Assembly (NCBI GenBank): GCA_037127255.1 | Contig: JBANSL010000004.1 | Coordinates: forward strand, 52,153,702 to 52,217,701 | From: Persicaria tinctoria | Taxonomy: Eukaryota > Streptophyta > Magnoliopsida > Caryophyllales > Polygonaceae | Direction of reading: 5' to 3' | DNA: 64,000 bases | Part shown: piece after piece, positions 1 to 11,793 of the stretch | Position numbering within the stretch: the first letter of the stretch is position 1 | How the letters are laid out: every line of letters starts with the position of its first letter | Notes under the pieces: generated by a model | What the model saw: the letters and a program-made list of their open reading frames with translations, nothing else | What the model was told of the DNA's origin: nothing | Databases searched by the model: none | Program-made: the position numbers and the translations under genes

Positions 1-2
1 TC

Positions 3-2213
3 AAACAGAAGCAAGGGAAGTCGATGGCAAAAGCATGGGAACGATACAAGGAACTGCTGCGATCTTGCCCTACTCGTGGACAACCACCCTACGTCATTCA
101 AGATATATTCTTCAACTCTCTTGACCAAGTCACTAAGGACAGGATCAATCGGTACACTCGATATGGGTATCTAACGATGCCACCAGCTGACGCATGGGGT
201 GTACTCGACAAGCTCACCAACTATGACAACAAGTATGGGGCTACCACAAGCTATGATGAGAACTCCTATGCCAGACCAGCACCATCTATGCCCCTCTATG
301 AGCCTTCCAAAGAGATTGACCCAGATGTTAGGGAGCGGTACTACAGAGATCAAAATCGCAAGCTTCTCAAGCAAGTTAAGTATCTCTCTGTCAGCCAACC
401 TTGCATCGAATGCATATCACAGCGGCACACCACTACTGAGTGCCCACACACAAAGCAAGTCAGGATGGCAGAGACCCAGGAAGAGGTAGCTTACGCAGGG
501 GGTCCCAATCGCTATATTGGGGATCAAAGGTTCTATCAACCACAATGGAACCAAGGTCCTCCTAGGAACCCCCCACCATACAGAGCTCCAGGACATCCAA
601 AGATAGATCAACGGAAGGATGATCTACACCTCATCCTTGATGAAATGCGCCGGAATCAAGGCACCATCAACAATCAGTTCCAGAACATCAATGCAAAATT
701 TGGAGAGCTAGATGTCTGGAAGAGGAACATAGAGACACAGATGGGACAATTCGCGGCGCAGATTCCACGACCATCTGGACAACTCCCTGGGCAAATAGAA
801 CCAAATCCTAAGGGGAAGACCGGACACGTCGCAGCTATCAAACTTAGCAGCGGGCACGAATTACACGAGCCAGAGGTCGGAAAGCACCAAGACAAGGCCG
901 AGTAGCAACTCGACAACGAGCAGCAACAACTCGATGTCGACCAAGGTTTGGTCAATATCGACAAAAAGCAACCCGATGTCGAGGAGAAATCAGGCCCAGA
1001 GTCGTCTGCGCAGCACAGCAACTCGAAGTCGACGACAGTGGTCGATATCGAGGAAACTCAAGTCGATATCGACAAAAACCTAGTCGATGTCGATGACTCT
1101 GCAACACCTCCGGCAACTGTTCTGACTCCAAAGCAGAAAAAGACACTGCCTTTCCCTTCCCAGGCACTAAAAGATCCCACTGCAGGTAAGTTCAAACGTT
1201 TTGTTAACATGCAGCAAGAACTGAATTTCTCTATTACTTTTACGGAAGCTCTGCAAGAGATGCCTGCATATGTCAAATTCATGAAGGAAATCCTGAGCAA
1301 CAAGCGATCCATCTCAGAGATCACCAGCGAGTGCAAAGTGCTCCACTTCCCTGAGAGGAGACCTGACCCTGGTAAGTTTTCTGTTACTGTGGGATTTGGA
1401 CAATATAAATATGAGTCCTTGTTTGATTTAGAAGCAAGTGTGAGCATCATGCCCTTATCAATCTGGCGGAAGGTAAAGATAGGGTCCATAGAACTTGTGG
1501 ATATCAAGCTATACATGGCGAACAATACAGTAGTCATCCCTACAGGTATGGTTGAGAATGTCCCTGTCCAGGTTGGTAAATTCTTTATTCCGGTAGATTT
1601 CCTTATTATAGACTGTGCTGAAGATCCTACTAGTCCTATTATTCTTGGTAGACCATTTCTAGCTACTGCAGATGCCAAGATTAGTGTCAAACAGCGACTG
1701 CTCACCTTCACAATAGGCGACGAGGTCCTAGATTTCTCTTTTGGCCCTGCAAAAGAGGAAATTTCATGGCTGGAGGTGAAGAGCATCAGCAACCACGAGA
1801 TCAAGCAAATAACGGAGGAAGACATCAAGATCCTGCTCGATATCGACAAGCCTAACTCGATATCGACCAAGCTGCTACTCGATGTCGACCAAACTTCATC
1901 GACATCGACTTCCCCTGCTGAGCACCAGGCTTTCCAAGAGCCTAAGTATGGGGTCCCTATACTCGATATCGACCAGTCTTACTCGTTATCGACTAACCCC
2001 AAGCCCGAAGATTTCTGTTTTGGGCCTGAAATGGTAAGTTCAGGTATGAATCCTACTCCTCCTCAATCCATTAAGAAATTTATAAATAAAAGGGGAAGTA
2101 AGGCCCCGTGGCGAGAAAATCTGCGGAAACTGAGAGCTGGAAAGAGAAAGAAGGGAGAAAAGGGAGATTATGCAAGCAACCACCTGTCAGCTGAGCTTGC
2201 ATACTACAATTAG
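3..2213 (+). pseudogene. gag-protease polyprotein fragment, copy A
   Basis: This encodes the capsid/nucleocapsid part and the protease of copy A; the N-terminal part lies outside the window. The frame is open from base 3, before the first Met at 24. A CCHC knuckle (Cys-X2-Cys-X4-His-X4-Cys) lies near 406-450. A TAG at 903-905 breaks the frame, which then continues in phase to a TAG at 2211-2213. The linker (about 905-1110) is rich in Leu/Val-Asp-Ile/Val-Asp repeats. The protease follows: its active-site block reads Asp-Leu-Glu-Ala-Ser, where copies B and C have Asp-Leu-Gly-Ala-Ser, so the catalytic loop is probably dead. The Ile-Ile-Leu-Gly-Arg-Pro motif near 1640 is kept. No RT follows. Confidence 0.82.
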
Positions 2214-3934
2214 GACCTAGATGATCCAGGAGAAGGGCCAAGCACAAGCGGGCCCCACATTGACGGTCATTGAAGCACAAACGGAGAAGTCGGCCTAGCG
2301 ACTCTAAAATCTAGAGCATGTATATAAAAACTTTTTGAATTTTGGGACTTTGGAACTTTTGATTTTGGTTTTTGTTTTTTTTTTTAGTTCTTTAGTTTTA
2401 AATACTTCATGTGGAGAGTCTTGTCTTTGTGTGCAATCTAACACTTTTAGGTCAGCAAGCATATAAGGATTGCGAAAGGTGGAATAAGAAGTCCCTGAAA
2501 AACGGACGAAATCGACTAGGCCAGTCGAGAACGACCAAGAGGAGCAGCCCAGAGTTCCTCGATATCGAGTAGGCCAACTCAATATCGACCAAGTCAAGAA
2601 TCTCCTCGACTTCAGCATTCCACTAGACGCTGACATTCTACTCGATATCGAGTACAATACTCGATATCGACAAGACCAGTTTACTCGACATGCCCTGTAT
2701 TGCTTTCATCGACACATTATTCGGTGAGTTCCTTCCTTTACTCTTGTTTTTATTGATTTTATATAGTGGGGACACTGTCTATTTTAAGTATGGGGTGGGG
2801 GAAGAGCTCATTATCATTATTATATGTTTTGTTTTTTTGGTTTTACATGGTGAATTTTTAGAAAATTGTAAAAGGCTAAAACTCAAAATATTTTAAGACA
2901 TCTCACGTTGCTTGTAAGTTGTTCAAAGAAATAGTGTCACGGAAGCTTATATTGAACTTGACGATGCAAAATTGGATTCATTAGAGATATAGCATGAAAT
3001 TGCCTAGTAAAGGGAATTCACAATGAAATGCATATTTTCTTGAAAACCATGAAAGGAGGTAATATTTGAAGTTGCTTTTGACATGTTGCATGATAAGAGG
3101 ATGGAGGACTTTATATTTCCATACAATGCTCATTGTTATTCCTAGCCTTACCTATGCTTATGCATCACAAAGGCCATAATATGCCTTATTTCATATATTG
3201 CTCCACATGATCTAAATATTGCCCATTCTTTACCTTATCCGGGAATTATGTTGAGAATAATGTTACATTATGGAGATTATCATATGGTGTTTGTGTTGTT
3301 GTTATCATTATTGGAGTTTGGCAAGAATATTTGAAATATATGGAAAATTTAATGAGTGAAAGAAAATCTGGTCACCTCAAGAGATAAAGGTAGATCGACC
3401 CTGCCTGCGTTTAGATAATAGTTCCGTAGGATGGGACACAATGTGAGGAGTCCAAAGCACTAAGTATCCGGGGTCATTCATGACACCCATGTTTGCGAGT
3501 CGCGAGAAGGCAGTGTTGAGGTTAGAAAGGTAAAAGCATTATTATTGAGAAAAAGCATTATGAAAGGTGATGAGTCTTATGAAAGAGAAGGGATGTGGTA
3601 AAGAAAGTTTTTGTAATACTCCATTTCCCCGGATCATTAGCACCACATTGCCAAAAATTTCCCCCCTTTAGCCTTTTACCAATCTACTCCTTATTGAGCT
3701 TAAATTAAAGTCCTCTTGATTATTGTTGCTTTGTCACATAAATTGTTTTTGCATAACCCTCCTTTTATGAGTAGATGTTGCTTTTAGTTGCACATGCATG
3801 GATTTGTGACCCTAGTACCTTTTCGAGGATGGTAATTGATTGCAGGGATATATGAGAATGAATCTATAATGTTGAGAGTTTTAAATTCTTCCCCTGAATG
3901 ACCATCCAAGTTATTGCTTGGGGCAAGCAAGCTT
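2214..3934 (+). other. Non-coding 3' internal region of copy A
   Basis: No credible protein is encoded here. The stretch is AT-rich and colinear with 16311-17906 in copy B, so it belongs to the element and is not a chance insertion. It holds the palindromic TCGATATCGA motif near 2558-2590 and 2638-2675, and a purine-rich run near 2790-2812 that resembles the polypurine tract next to the LTR. In an autonomous Athila element pol, and often an env-like ORF, would occupy this place. Confidence 0.7.
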
Positions 3935-3949
3935 AAGTATGGGGTGATT
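3935..3949 (+). promoter_or_regulatory. Polypurine tract of copy A
   Basis: A purine-rich stretch (AAGTATGGGGTGATT) lies directly before the TG that opens the LTR. This is the normal place for the plus-strand primer of an LTR retrotransposon. It is interrupted by a few pyrimidines, as in many plant gypsy elements. It is deleted in copy B. Confidence 0.65.
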
Positions 3950-5757
3950 TGATGTCCACTAAAATAGCCATGTTGAAATGCACAGTTTAGCTCCATATTC
4001 TATACACTTTGCATATTTCAGGATGGGAATATGTTGAATTTATGTAATATGCGCTTATTTGCAAGAAATCGAGATCTACATAAGTTTTGGTTTAATATTA
4101 CAGAATTTGGAGCCATTCCGGGACAAAACCAAAGAAGCAAAGACAAAAGCTGAGACTTTACTTGATATCGGCTTCTTTTCCTCGATATCGACCAAACATG
4201 CCCGGGCACAGCATGATCGAAGACATGCCAGATCGAGGAACTAAAGGCAAAGCTACTCGACTCCAGAAAGTTACTCGATATCGAGTACTTTACTCGACAT
4301 CGACAAGATTTGAAGACCAGCCCGGAGTCGAGGAAGACCACCTGATCGAGAAGCCGAGGACCAAGGGAACCCGAGCAACCGTTACTCGATATCGAGTACT
4401 TTACTCGATATCGACAAGTTCAGCATCACCTGTCCGAGCCAGATCGGGGAGCAGTTGCTCGACCAAACCAAGCCAGCTGAAGTCGACGCCAAGGTTACTC
4501 GATATCGAGTAGTTTACTCGATATCGAGGAGCGTTATCCTGGGCCGCGTTACGCGGTGAGCTGTCCGAAACGGTTTTGGGCTTTCTTGGGAGCAAAGTAG
4601 TCCAAGTTCTATCAAGTATATCAAGATCCATCCATGGAGAAGAAGATTTATCCACATGAAGATATTTAGCCTTTTAGATATATTTCCCTTTAAAGATAAA
4701 TGTTCCTTTTATTTAAGTTTTATCTTTAGATATAGATAGAGATTTCTATCCTTGATTAGCAAGGATTAGAAGCCTATAAATAAAGCCCATGGGGCTAATT
4801 TCTATTTATTCAATTTCAGTAGGAGAAGTAGTAGTAGAGAAAGAAAGAGAGGTCGAGTGGAGTTAAGGAGCGAAAGTGATCTGGCTTTGTGCGGTTTGTA
4901 CTTTCTTCAGTTTGGTTTAATGCAAGTATTTTATTTTCCATCAATGATGTCTGAGATTGCGATGAAGCACGAGTAGTCCACCCACTTCTAGGGTTGGGGC
5001 GAGCCCAACGATAGCCCTGCGTGTTTGACGTAAAGATCTGACGTTTATCATGTTTTGAGCATCTACTACTTATTATATGTTTATTACCCATCTAATGGAG
5101 GTTCATGCTAACAACTTGAATTGTAAACATAAAATCGGTAGATACAATTAGGGTTTCTTGAAAGAGTTGTCTAATTGTTGGAAAAGACGAAAGCTTGGTC
5201 CTTCGATGCGATTTACATGATTATCTGTCTTATTCCTACCTTATGCATGTTTGGTTATTGTTGTTGCAAACCCCAATCCTGGAAGTTTCCTTTCATAAGT
5301 TTATTTCGAGAGTCCCACAAGCCGTGTTCTTTCTTTATTGCGTTTTTAAGTTTCTGTTTCCTCGATATCGACAAATTTTGGTCGATATCGAGTACTGATC
5401 TCCGATCCCAGATCGTGGTAGCTTCTCCTGTGCAGGTACTCGACAAAGCTTTCATCGACATCGACAAGTTTACTCGATATCGAGTAGATCCTGCTTGATA
5501 TCGACCAAAGCCGTAGCCTGCTACCTGCCTTGTTCGACTTGTCCGATCTTCTGTCGACTAACCCTAGTCGAGATCGAGCATATGTGGTCGACTTCTACCA
5601 TGAGATTCCACCGCTGACCAGCTTCCTCGTGGATCGATCATGACTTCCCACTACTGCATCAGGAGGAGGTCTTGTAATCATTTGCAAGGGACGGAATCTG
5701 GTTTGCTTTACTTTAGTCATATTTTATATTTGCATACTCGATTTTCTTCCGACAACA
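3950..5757 (+). repeat. LTR shared by Athila-like copies A and B
   Basis: This 1808-bp repeat opens with TGATGTCC after a polypurine tract and closes with ACAACA three bases before a tRNA-Asp primer site, so it is read as a full LTR. Its partners are 17907-19660 (5'-truncated) and 54553-56278 (copy C). It contains a TATA box and at least nine exact or near copies of a TCGATATCGA motif, several arranged as close pairs at about 4270-4310, 4382-4412, 4497-4530 and 5360-5400. The shared position, between two internal regions of the same orientation, suggests recombination between LTRs. Confidence 0.85.
4775..4782 (+). promoter_or_regulatory. LTR TATA box
   Basis: TATAAATA lies before a conserved CCCATGGGGC block. 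It recurs at the same LTR position in copy B (18664-18671) and copy C (55273-55280). It is likely the core promoter of the genomic transcript; the start site itself was not determined. Confidence 0.6.
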
Positions 5758-5760
5758 AAC

Positions 5761-5777
5761 TGGCGCCGCTGTCGGGG
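5761..5777 (+). promoter_or_regulatory. Primer-binding site, tRNA-Asp type, copy B
   Basis: The sequence TGGCGCCGCTGTCGGGG matches the complement of the 3' end of plant tRNA-Asp except at two positions; copy C has the perfect version. It lies three bases after the LTR end. This primer type is established for Athila-group elements. Confidence 0.8.
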
Positions 5778-5840
5778 AAGCAATCATTTGCGCCTTAGGT
5801 AGTTAAATCTCACGTCTGCTTTGAGTTACTTTACAGGTGT

Positions 5841-7785
5841 ATCCGCCGTTCTGGTCAACCACCTGAGTTTGACGGCTTAGACGAACCGGAACGCCTTCTA
5901 CACATCCAAGCTAAACTAAAAAGTGCCATGGCGGCCGCAGAAACACAAGAATAGCTGATTGAGAGGCTTCGGAGGGAACTAGCCACCAAGGATACTACTC
6001 TCGCCACTGAGAGAGCAGGAAGGGAACAGGAAGCTGAGCGTGCAAGGCAAGCAGAAGCTGAGCTTGCCCAATACCCAAGCACTGCAGAGGATTATACGCA
6101 CCCGACTCTCGTCGTGCCTGAATCGGCTATTCTAATCCCTGAAAATACTTTTGAAATTCGCACTCAATTCCTTATAAAACTTAAAAATAATGTTTTTCAT
6201 GGAAGGTTTAATGAATGCACTCTTGAACATATTATCAATTTTTCTGACATGTGACGAACTCTTGATGATGGTACAACTTTGGAATATTTCAAGATGAAGG
6301 CCTTTCGTTGGTCTCTCGCCGGACCTGCATTGAAGTGGTTAGAAGGACTAAAACCGCGATCCCTCACAACATGGGCCCAAGTAGAGCAAGAGTTTCTCAA
6401 CAAATTCGTCCCTCCTGCTAAGACAGCACTCCTTCGCCAGAAGATTACAACTTTAAATCAGAAGCCTGGGGAGCCGATGGCAAAAGTATGGGAACGATAC
6501 AAGGAACTGATGCGATCTTGCTCTACTCATGGACAGCCACCCTACGTCATTCAAGAGATATTCTTCAACTCTCTTGACCAAGTCACTAAGGACATGATCA
6601 ATCAGTACACTCGATATGGGTATCTGACGATGCCACCAGCTGACGCATGGGGTGTACTCTACAAGCTCACCAACTATGACAACAAGTATGGGGCTACCAC
6701 AAACTATGATGAGAACTCCTATGCCAAACCAGCACCATCTATGCCCCTCTATGAGCCTTCCAAAGAGATTGACCCAGATGTCAGGGAGCAGTACTACAGA
6801 GATCAGAATCGCAAGCTCCTCAAGCAAGTTAAGTATCTCTCTGTCCACCAACCTTGCATCGAATGCGGATCGCAGTGGCACACGACTACTGAGTGCCCAC
6901 ACACAGAGCAAGTCAGGATGGCAGAGACCCAGGAAGAGGTAGCTTACGCGGGGGGTCCCAATCGCTTTATGGAAGATCAAAGGTTCTATCAACCACAATG
7001 GAACCAAGGTCCTCCTAGGAACCCCCTACCATACAGAGCTCCAGGACATCCAGAGAGAGATCAATGGAAGGATGATCTACAGCTCATCCTTGATGAAATG
7101 CGCCGGAATCAAGGCACCATCAACAATCAGTTCCAGAACATCAATACAAAATTTGGAGAGCTAGATGTCTGGAAGACGAACATAGAGACACAGATGGGAC
7201 AATTCGCGGCGCAGATTCCACGAACATCCGGACAAATCCCTAGGCAAATAGAACCAAATCCTAAGGGGAAGACCGGACACGTCGCAGCTATCAAACTCAG
7301 GAGCGGGCACCAATTACACGAGCCAGAGGTCGGAAAGCACCAAGACAAGGCCGAGCAGCAACTCGACAATGAGCAGCAACAACTCGATGTCGACCAAGGT
7401 TTGGTCGATATCGACTAAAAGCAACCCGATGTCGAGGAGAAATCAGGCCCAGAGTCATCTGCGCAGCACAGCAACTCGAAGTCGACGACAGTGGTCGATA
7501 TCAAGGAAACTCAAGTCGATATCGACAAAAACCTAGTCGATGTCGACGACTCTGCAACACCTCCGACAACTTTTCTGGCTCCAAAGCAGAAAAAGACACT
7601 GCCTTTCCCTTCCAAGGCACTAAAAGATCCCACTACAGGTAAGTTCAAACGTTTTGTTAACATGCTGCAAGAACTGAATTTCTCTATTCTTTTTACAGAA
7701 GCTCTACAAGAGATGCCTGCATATGTCAAATTCCTTAAGGAAATCTTGAGCAAAAAGCGATCCATCTCAGAGATCACCAGATCTT
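5841..7785 (+). pseudogene. gag and linker of copy B
   Basis: This is the same polyprotein as in copies A and C. The start codon used in copy C (56363) is ATC here at 5841. There is an in-frame TAG at codon 38 (5952-5954), present at exactly the same codon in copy C. Further breaks include a TGA near 6253 and a TAA near 7417. The capsid-like region spans about 6120-6700 and the CCHC knuckle lies at about 6856-6900. The N-terminal segment is charged and Ala/Glu/Arg-rich and may form a coiled coil. The frame runs into the CRM-like LTR at 7786. Confidence 0.8.
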
Positions 7786-9117
7786 GCAATGCTCTTCCGA
7801 TATCTCCTGATTAACACAAATTAACTAAACTAGTTATTGACTAATTAAGCTACGGTATAAACTTAACTAAATTAAAACTAACAAAAAAGTAACAGGTTTT
7901 ATAACTTAAGAATTCTAACAACTAATTACGCTGGAAATAAATTAACTAATTCAATTAATAAAACTTGAGCTAAAGTGATTAAAAAGGAAACCAAAGAAGG
8001 AGGTGTGCGCGAGGTTTGTTAGCACGCAGGGGCGGATCCGGAAAGCTCGGAGCAGGGGCGTCTCAGGGACCTTGCTCGCTGGGAGCGGAGGCCAGACGCT
8101 AGGAGCCGGGAGAACTCACTGACCATGAAGCCGATGATCCGCAAGCGCAGACTTGCCGAACGAAGGCGAGCGCCGCGAGCGATCCCGAGGTTCGGTGGGA
8201 AGGCAGGATAAGGCGCCGATGGATCCTGCGAGCGATGCCGCGCGCTGGAATGAGAGCGAGGCGATGGACGACGCAGCCCGGGCGCTAGGCGCCGAAGCCT
8301 ATGGAGCCGGTGCCGAGACCAAGACGTCGGTGATCTTCTTCTTCCTTGAAACGGCGGACTGGTTAGGCATTTGGTCATGTTTGGTTTCGGTGATAATGAG
8401 GGACGAAGGTAATGACGGTGATTGATGAATGCCGAAGAACATAAGTCTTTGGGATTGATAATCGAGAACCCTTTAATCCTATAAAGGGGTTTCTCAATTC
8501 TATTCAATCTGATTAATTTCAAAGTGCATAACATGAATATATAGAAAAGCTATGGGAGATCTAACCAATCCTTCCTTGCAAAGGAAAGGGGTTTGGATAG
8601 ATTTATTACATCTAGAGATAAATAAAATAACCCTAAGATAAATATTTCCTAATAAGATAAATGTTTCATAACTTGGTGGCCAAGGATTATATCTAGAAGA
8701 GATATAATTAATTCCACCTTATTAATCTAATATGCATAAAATAATAACATAATTAAATTAAATAAATCCGGCCCAAGCACAAGTGCACTCGGCCCACTCT
8801 CTCGACAAAGCCTTTGGCCCACTCGGCCGAGTGATCCATGGAGATGTCGAGTAATGGTGAATCATGGGGGATGCTGACGAGTCTTCATGAGCTCTGTGTG
8901 TGGACGCAAGCTCACTTCTTGTGCTGGTGGTGTAACCTTGAGCCAAGTGATCCAGGGTGGCCTGAACCCTTGCTCTAAAGTTCCATGGTGACGGACAAGA
9001 AAGGCTTTAGTTGCAATTTGAATCTTCTTGGCCCTTGCACGAGTGACAGGACCATCGAATGGAACCTTCATGTTGTCCTCAATGTCACCAGGAGTCATCG
9101 ATAATTGCACGGCATCA
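7786..9117 (-). repeat. 3' LTR of the CRM-like element
   Basis: The inner edge opens with TGATGCCGTG (minus strand) at 9117. Bases 8661-9117 are about 99 percent identical to 15161-15617 by eye, with four differences seen. The rest differs: this LTR has a long GC-rich stretch (about 8030-8330) absent from the 610-bp 5' LTR. The outer end stops at a GATCT that corresponds to the interior of the LTR at 44101-45365. The first 250 bases on the minus strand encode the end of the pol polyprotein. Confidence 0.75.
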
Positions 9118-11775
9118 TTCTCCTCCACTTGACTTCGATTTGTCCTCAAATCGTCGTCAGAGTCATCGTCAAGCACGAACAAGGATAGATCGGCGACATT
9201 GAATGTAGAATGGAAGCTGTACTTATCGGCAGGGAGATCCAGCTTGTATGCATTAGGACCCATCTTCTGAACCACTCTGAATGGTCCATCTCCCTTGGGG
9301 TCCAGCTTAGACTTCCGTTGTTGTGGAAACCTTTCCTTCCTGGGATGTAGCCAAACTAGATCACCAACGTTGAACTGCACATCCTTGTGATGCTTGTCCT
9401 TCGCGGCCTTGTATTGCGCATTCTTCCTTTCCAGCTGCGTCTTGGTACGCTCATGCAAGCGCTTGATGAAGTCCACTTGCTTAGCTGCATCCACGCTCTC
9501 CTTTTCCTTATATGGCCGAGGCATCATGTCCACAAGAGTGAGTGGATTTCGGCCATATACCACTTCGAAGGGGGTATGCTTTGTTGCAGAGTGCCTAGAC
9601 CTGTTATATTCAAATTCTACAAATGGTAGGCATTCTTCCCACCTCCGGAGGTTAGTTCGCAGCATGACTCTAAGGAGAGCCCCAAGAGTTCTATTTGTGA
9701 CATTAGTTTTGCCATCAGTTTGTGGGTGACAAGAAGTAGAAAATAGCAATTTTGTACCCAATTTAGACCATAAAGTTTTCCAAAAAAAGCTTAAGAATTT
9801 AGGATGTCGGTCAGAAACTATAGATAATGGCAATCCATGTAAGCGAACAACATCTTTGAAGAACAAATTAGCAACATGAATAGCATCATCAGTTTTGTGA
9901 CATGGGATAAAATGAGCCATTTTGGAAAATCTGTCTACAACAACAAAGATGGAACCATGACCCTTAGAAGTTCTAAGCAATCCTACAATAAAATCCATAG
10001 AAACATCTTCCCAGGGTGCGTTAGCAATAGGCAAAGGTTGATATAGACCATTAGCATTAGATTTCGATTTGGCCTTAGCACATGTAACACAACTTTTGAC
10101 AAATCTCAACACATAAATAGACATTTTAGGCCAAAAGTAATGTTCCTTAAGTCCTGCTAAGGTTTTTTCGAAACCACCATGTCCCCTAGATTCATGAATT
10201 TCTTGAGTTAACAATTGGAGAATAGAAGAAGATGGGATACAAAGCTTGCCCATCTTAAACAAATAACCATTATTAAGAAAAAATGAATCAACTTCACCTT
10301 TAGACACACATTGAGCATATATAGTTTTAAAGAAACTATCAGAAGCATACAGTTGCTTTATCAAAGCAAAACCCAAAACATGTGCATCCATATGGTTTAG
10401 GAGGACATACCTGCGTGATAGTGCGTTAGCTACCACATTATCCTTTCCCTTCTTGTGGTGAACCACATAGGAAAAAGTTCTATAAACTCCACCCCATCGA
10501 GCAAGTCGCCTGCTGAGCACTGCTTGTACTTTGAGGTACTCTAGAGCTTCATGATCCGAATGAATCATAAACTCCTTAGGCCAGAGATAATGTTGCCAAG
10601 TCTGTAAGCAGCGAACCAGTGCAAATAGCTCCTTGTCGTAGGTAGAATAGTTGAGCTCAACGGAGCCCAACTTTTCGCTGAAGTAGGCGATGGGACGCTT
10701 GTTCTGCAGTAGGACCCCACCAATGTCAGTGGCAGAAGCGTCACACTCGAGCTCAAAAGGTTGAGCAAAGCAGATAACTGCAGCACTGGGGCATGTGTCA
10801 GGCGATCCTTGAGGGCGTCGAAAGCCTTTTGATGTGAGTCTGTCCAGCGAAATGTCGCATCTTTCTTTGTCAGCTCATGTAGGGGGCGGCAATGAGGCTG
10901 AAATCCTTGACAAAACGTCGATAGAAACCAGCAAGGCCCAAGAATGAGCGGACATGATTGGGTGTATGCGGCTGAGCCCACTCCTGAATAGCACGAATCT
11001 TCTCCTCATCCACCTTCAATCCAGATGCAGTCACTACAAAACCAAGAAAAATGGTAGACTCGGATGCAAAATAACACTTCTTTAAATTGGCATATAATTT
11101 CTCTTTCCTAAGACAATCAAAAACCAATTTTAAGTGACCTAAGTGATCATGCATATTCTTGCTGTAAATTAAGATATCGTCAAAATAGACAACGACAAAT
11201 TTTCCTAAGTGTCTCCTAAGCACATGGTTCATAAACCTCATAAAAGTAGAAGGTGCATTTGTTAATCCAAAAGGCATTACTAACCATTCATATAAGCCAT
11301 ACTTAGTTTTAAAAGTCGTTTTTCATTCATCACCCTGTTTCATCCTAATTTGATGATATCCACTTCTAAGGTCAATTTTAGAAAAAATACAAGCACCATG
11401 AAGTTCATCAAGCATATCATCTAAACGAGGAATAGGGTGGCGATACTTAACCGTTATTTGGTTGATTGCGCGACAATCAACACACATGCGCCAGGAGCCA
11501 TCCTTCTTTGGAACCAAAATGACAGGCACGGCACAGGGAGATAGGCTTTCTCGCACAAAGCCCTTATCCATCAACTATGTGACTTGGCGTTGAAGCTCCT
11601 TTGTCTCCTCATGACTAGCTCTATAAGCGGCGCGATTAGGCAAGGCTGCCCCAGGCACAAAATCAATCTGGTGCTCAATACCTCTAATAGGAGGTAAGCC
11701 TTGGGGAAGTTCAGCTGGAAGCATATCTAAATAATCCTGCAGAAGAGCACCAATAGGTGCAGGAATATGACTCAA
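8862..11775 (-). pseudogene. pol (RT, RNase H, integrase) of the CRM-like element
   Basis: RT lies at about 11574-10880, with the catalytic Tyr-Phe-Asp-Asp block near 11190. RNase H follows at about 10980-10560 across at least two frameshifts near 10970 and 10800. The integrase has an HHCC zinc region near 10230-10080 and a core at about 10020-9650. In the core, the second catalytic block reads Ser-Asp-Arg-His where Ser-Asp-Arg-Asp is usual, and the motif that normally carries the catalytic Glu reads Lys-Thr-Asn, so the integrase is probably inactive. The last 85 or so residues, with a Thr-Arg-Ala-Arg-Ala-Lys block, are encoded inside the 3' LTR. There are stops near 11575 and 11325. Confidence 0.85.
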
Positions 11776-11793
11776 TTCAACATTAAGTAATAC

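Larger units (their letters stand above)
1..5757 (+). mobile_element. Athila-like LTR element, copy A (5' end outside window)
   Basis: This is the 3' two thirds of a Ty3/gypsy element of Athila type. In order it has gag with a CCHC knuckle, a linker, an aspartic protease, about 1.7 kb of non-coding DNA, a purine-rich tract and an LTR. No reverse transcriptase, RNase H or integrase lies between protease and LTR, and copy B has the same layout, so the family seems to be gag-protease only. The LTR at 3950-5757 also serves as the 5' LTR of copy B. Clade assignment rests on the style of gag and protease and on the tRNA-Asp primer site of copies B and C. Confidence 0.8.

Noticed and set aside
1058..1870. 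Long minus-strand open frame of 270 codons
   Set aside because: It lies antisense to the gag-protease frame, which has recognisable motifs; similar antisense frames occur opposite the same region in copies B and C.
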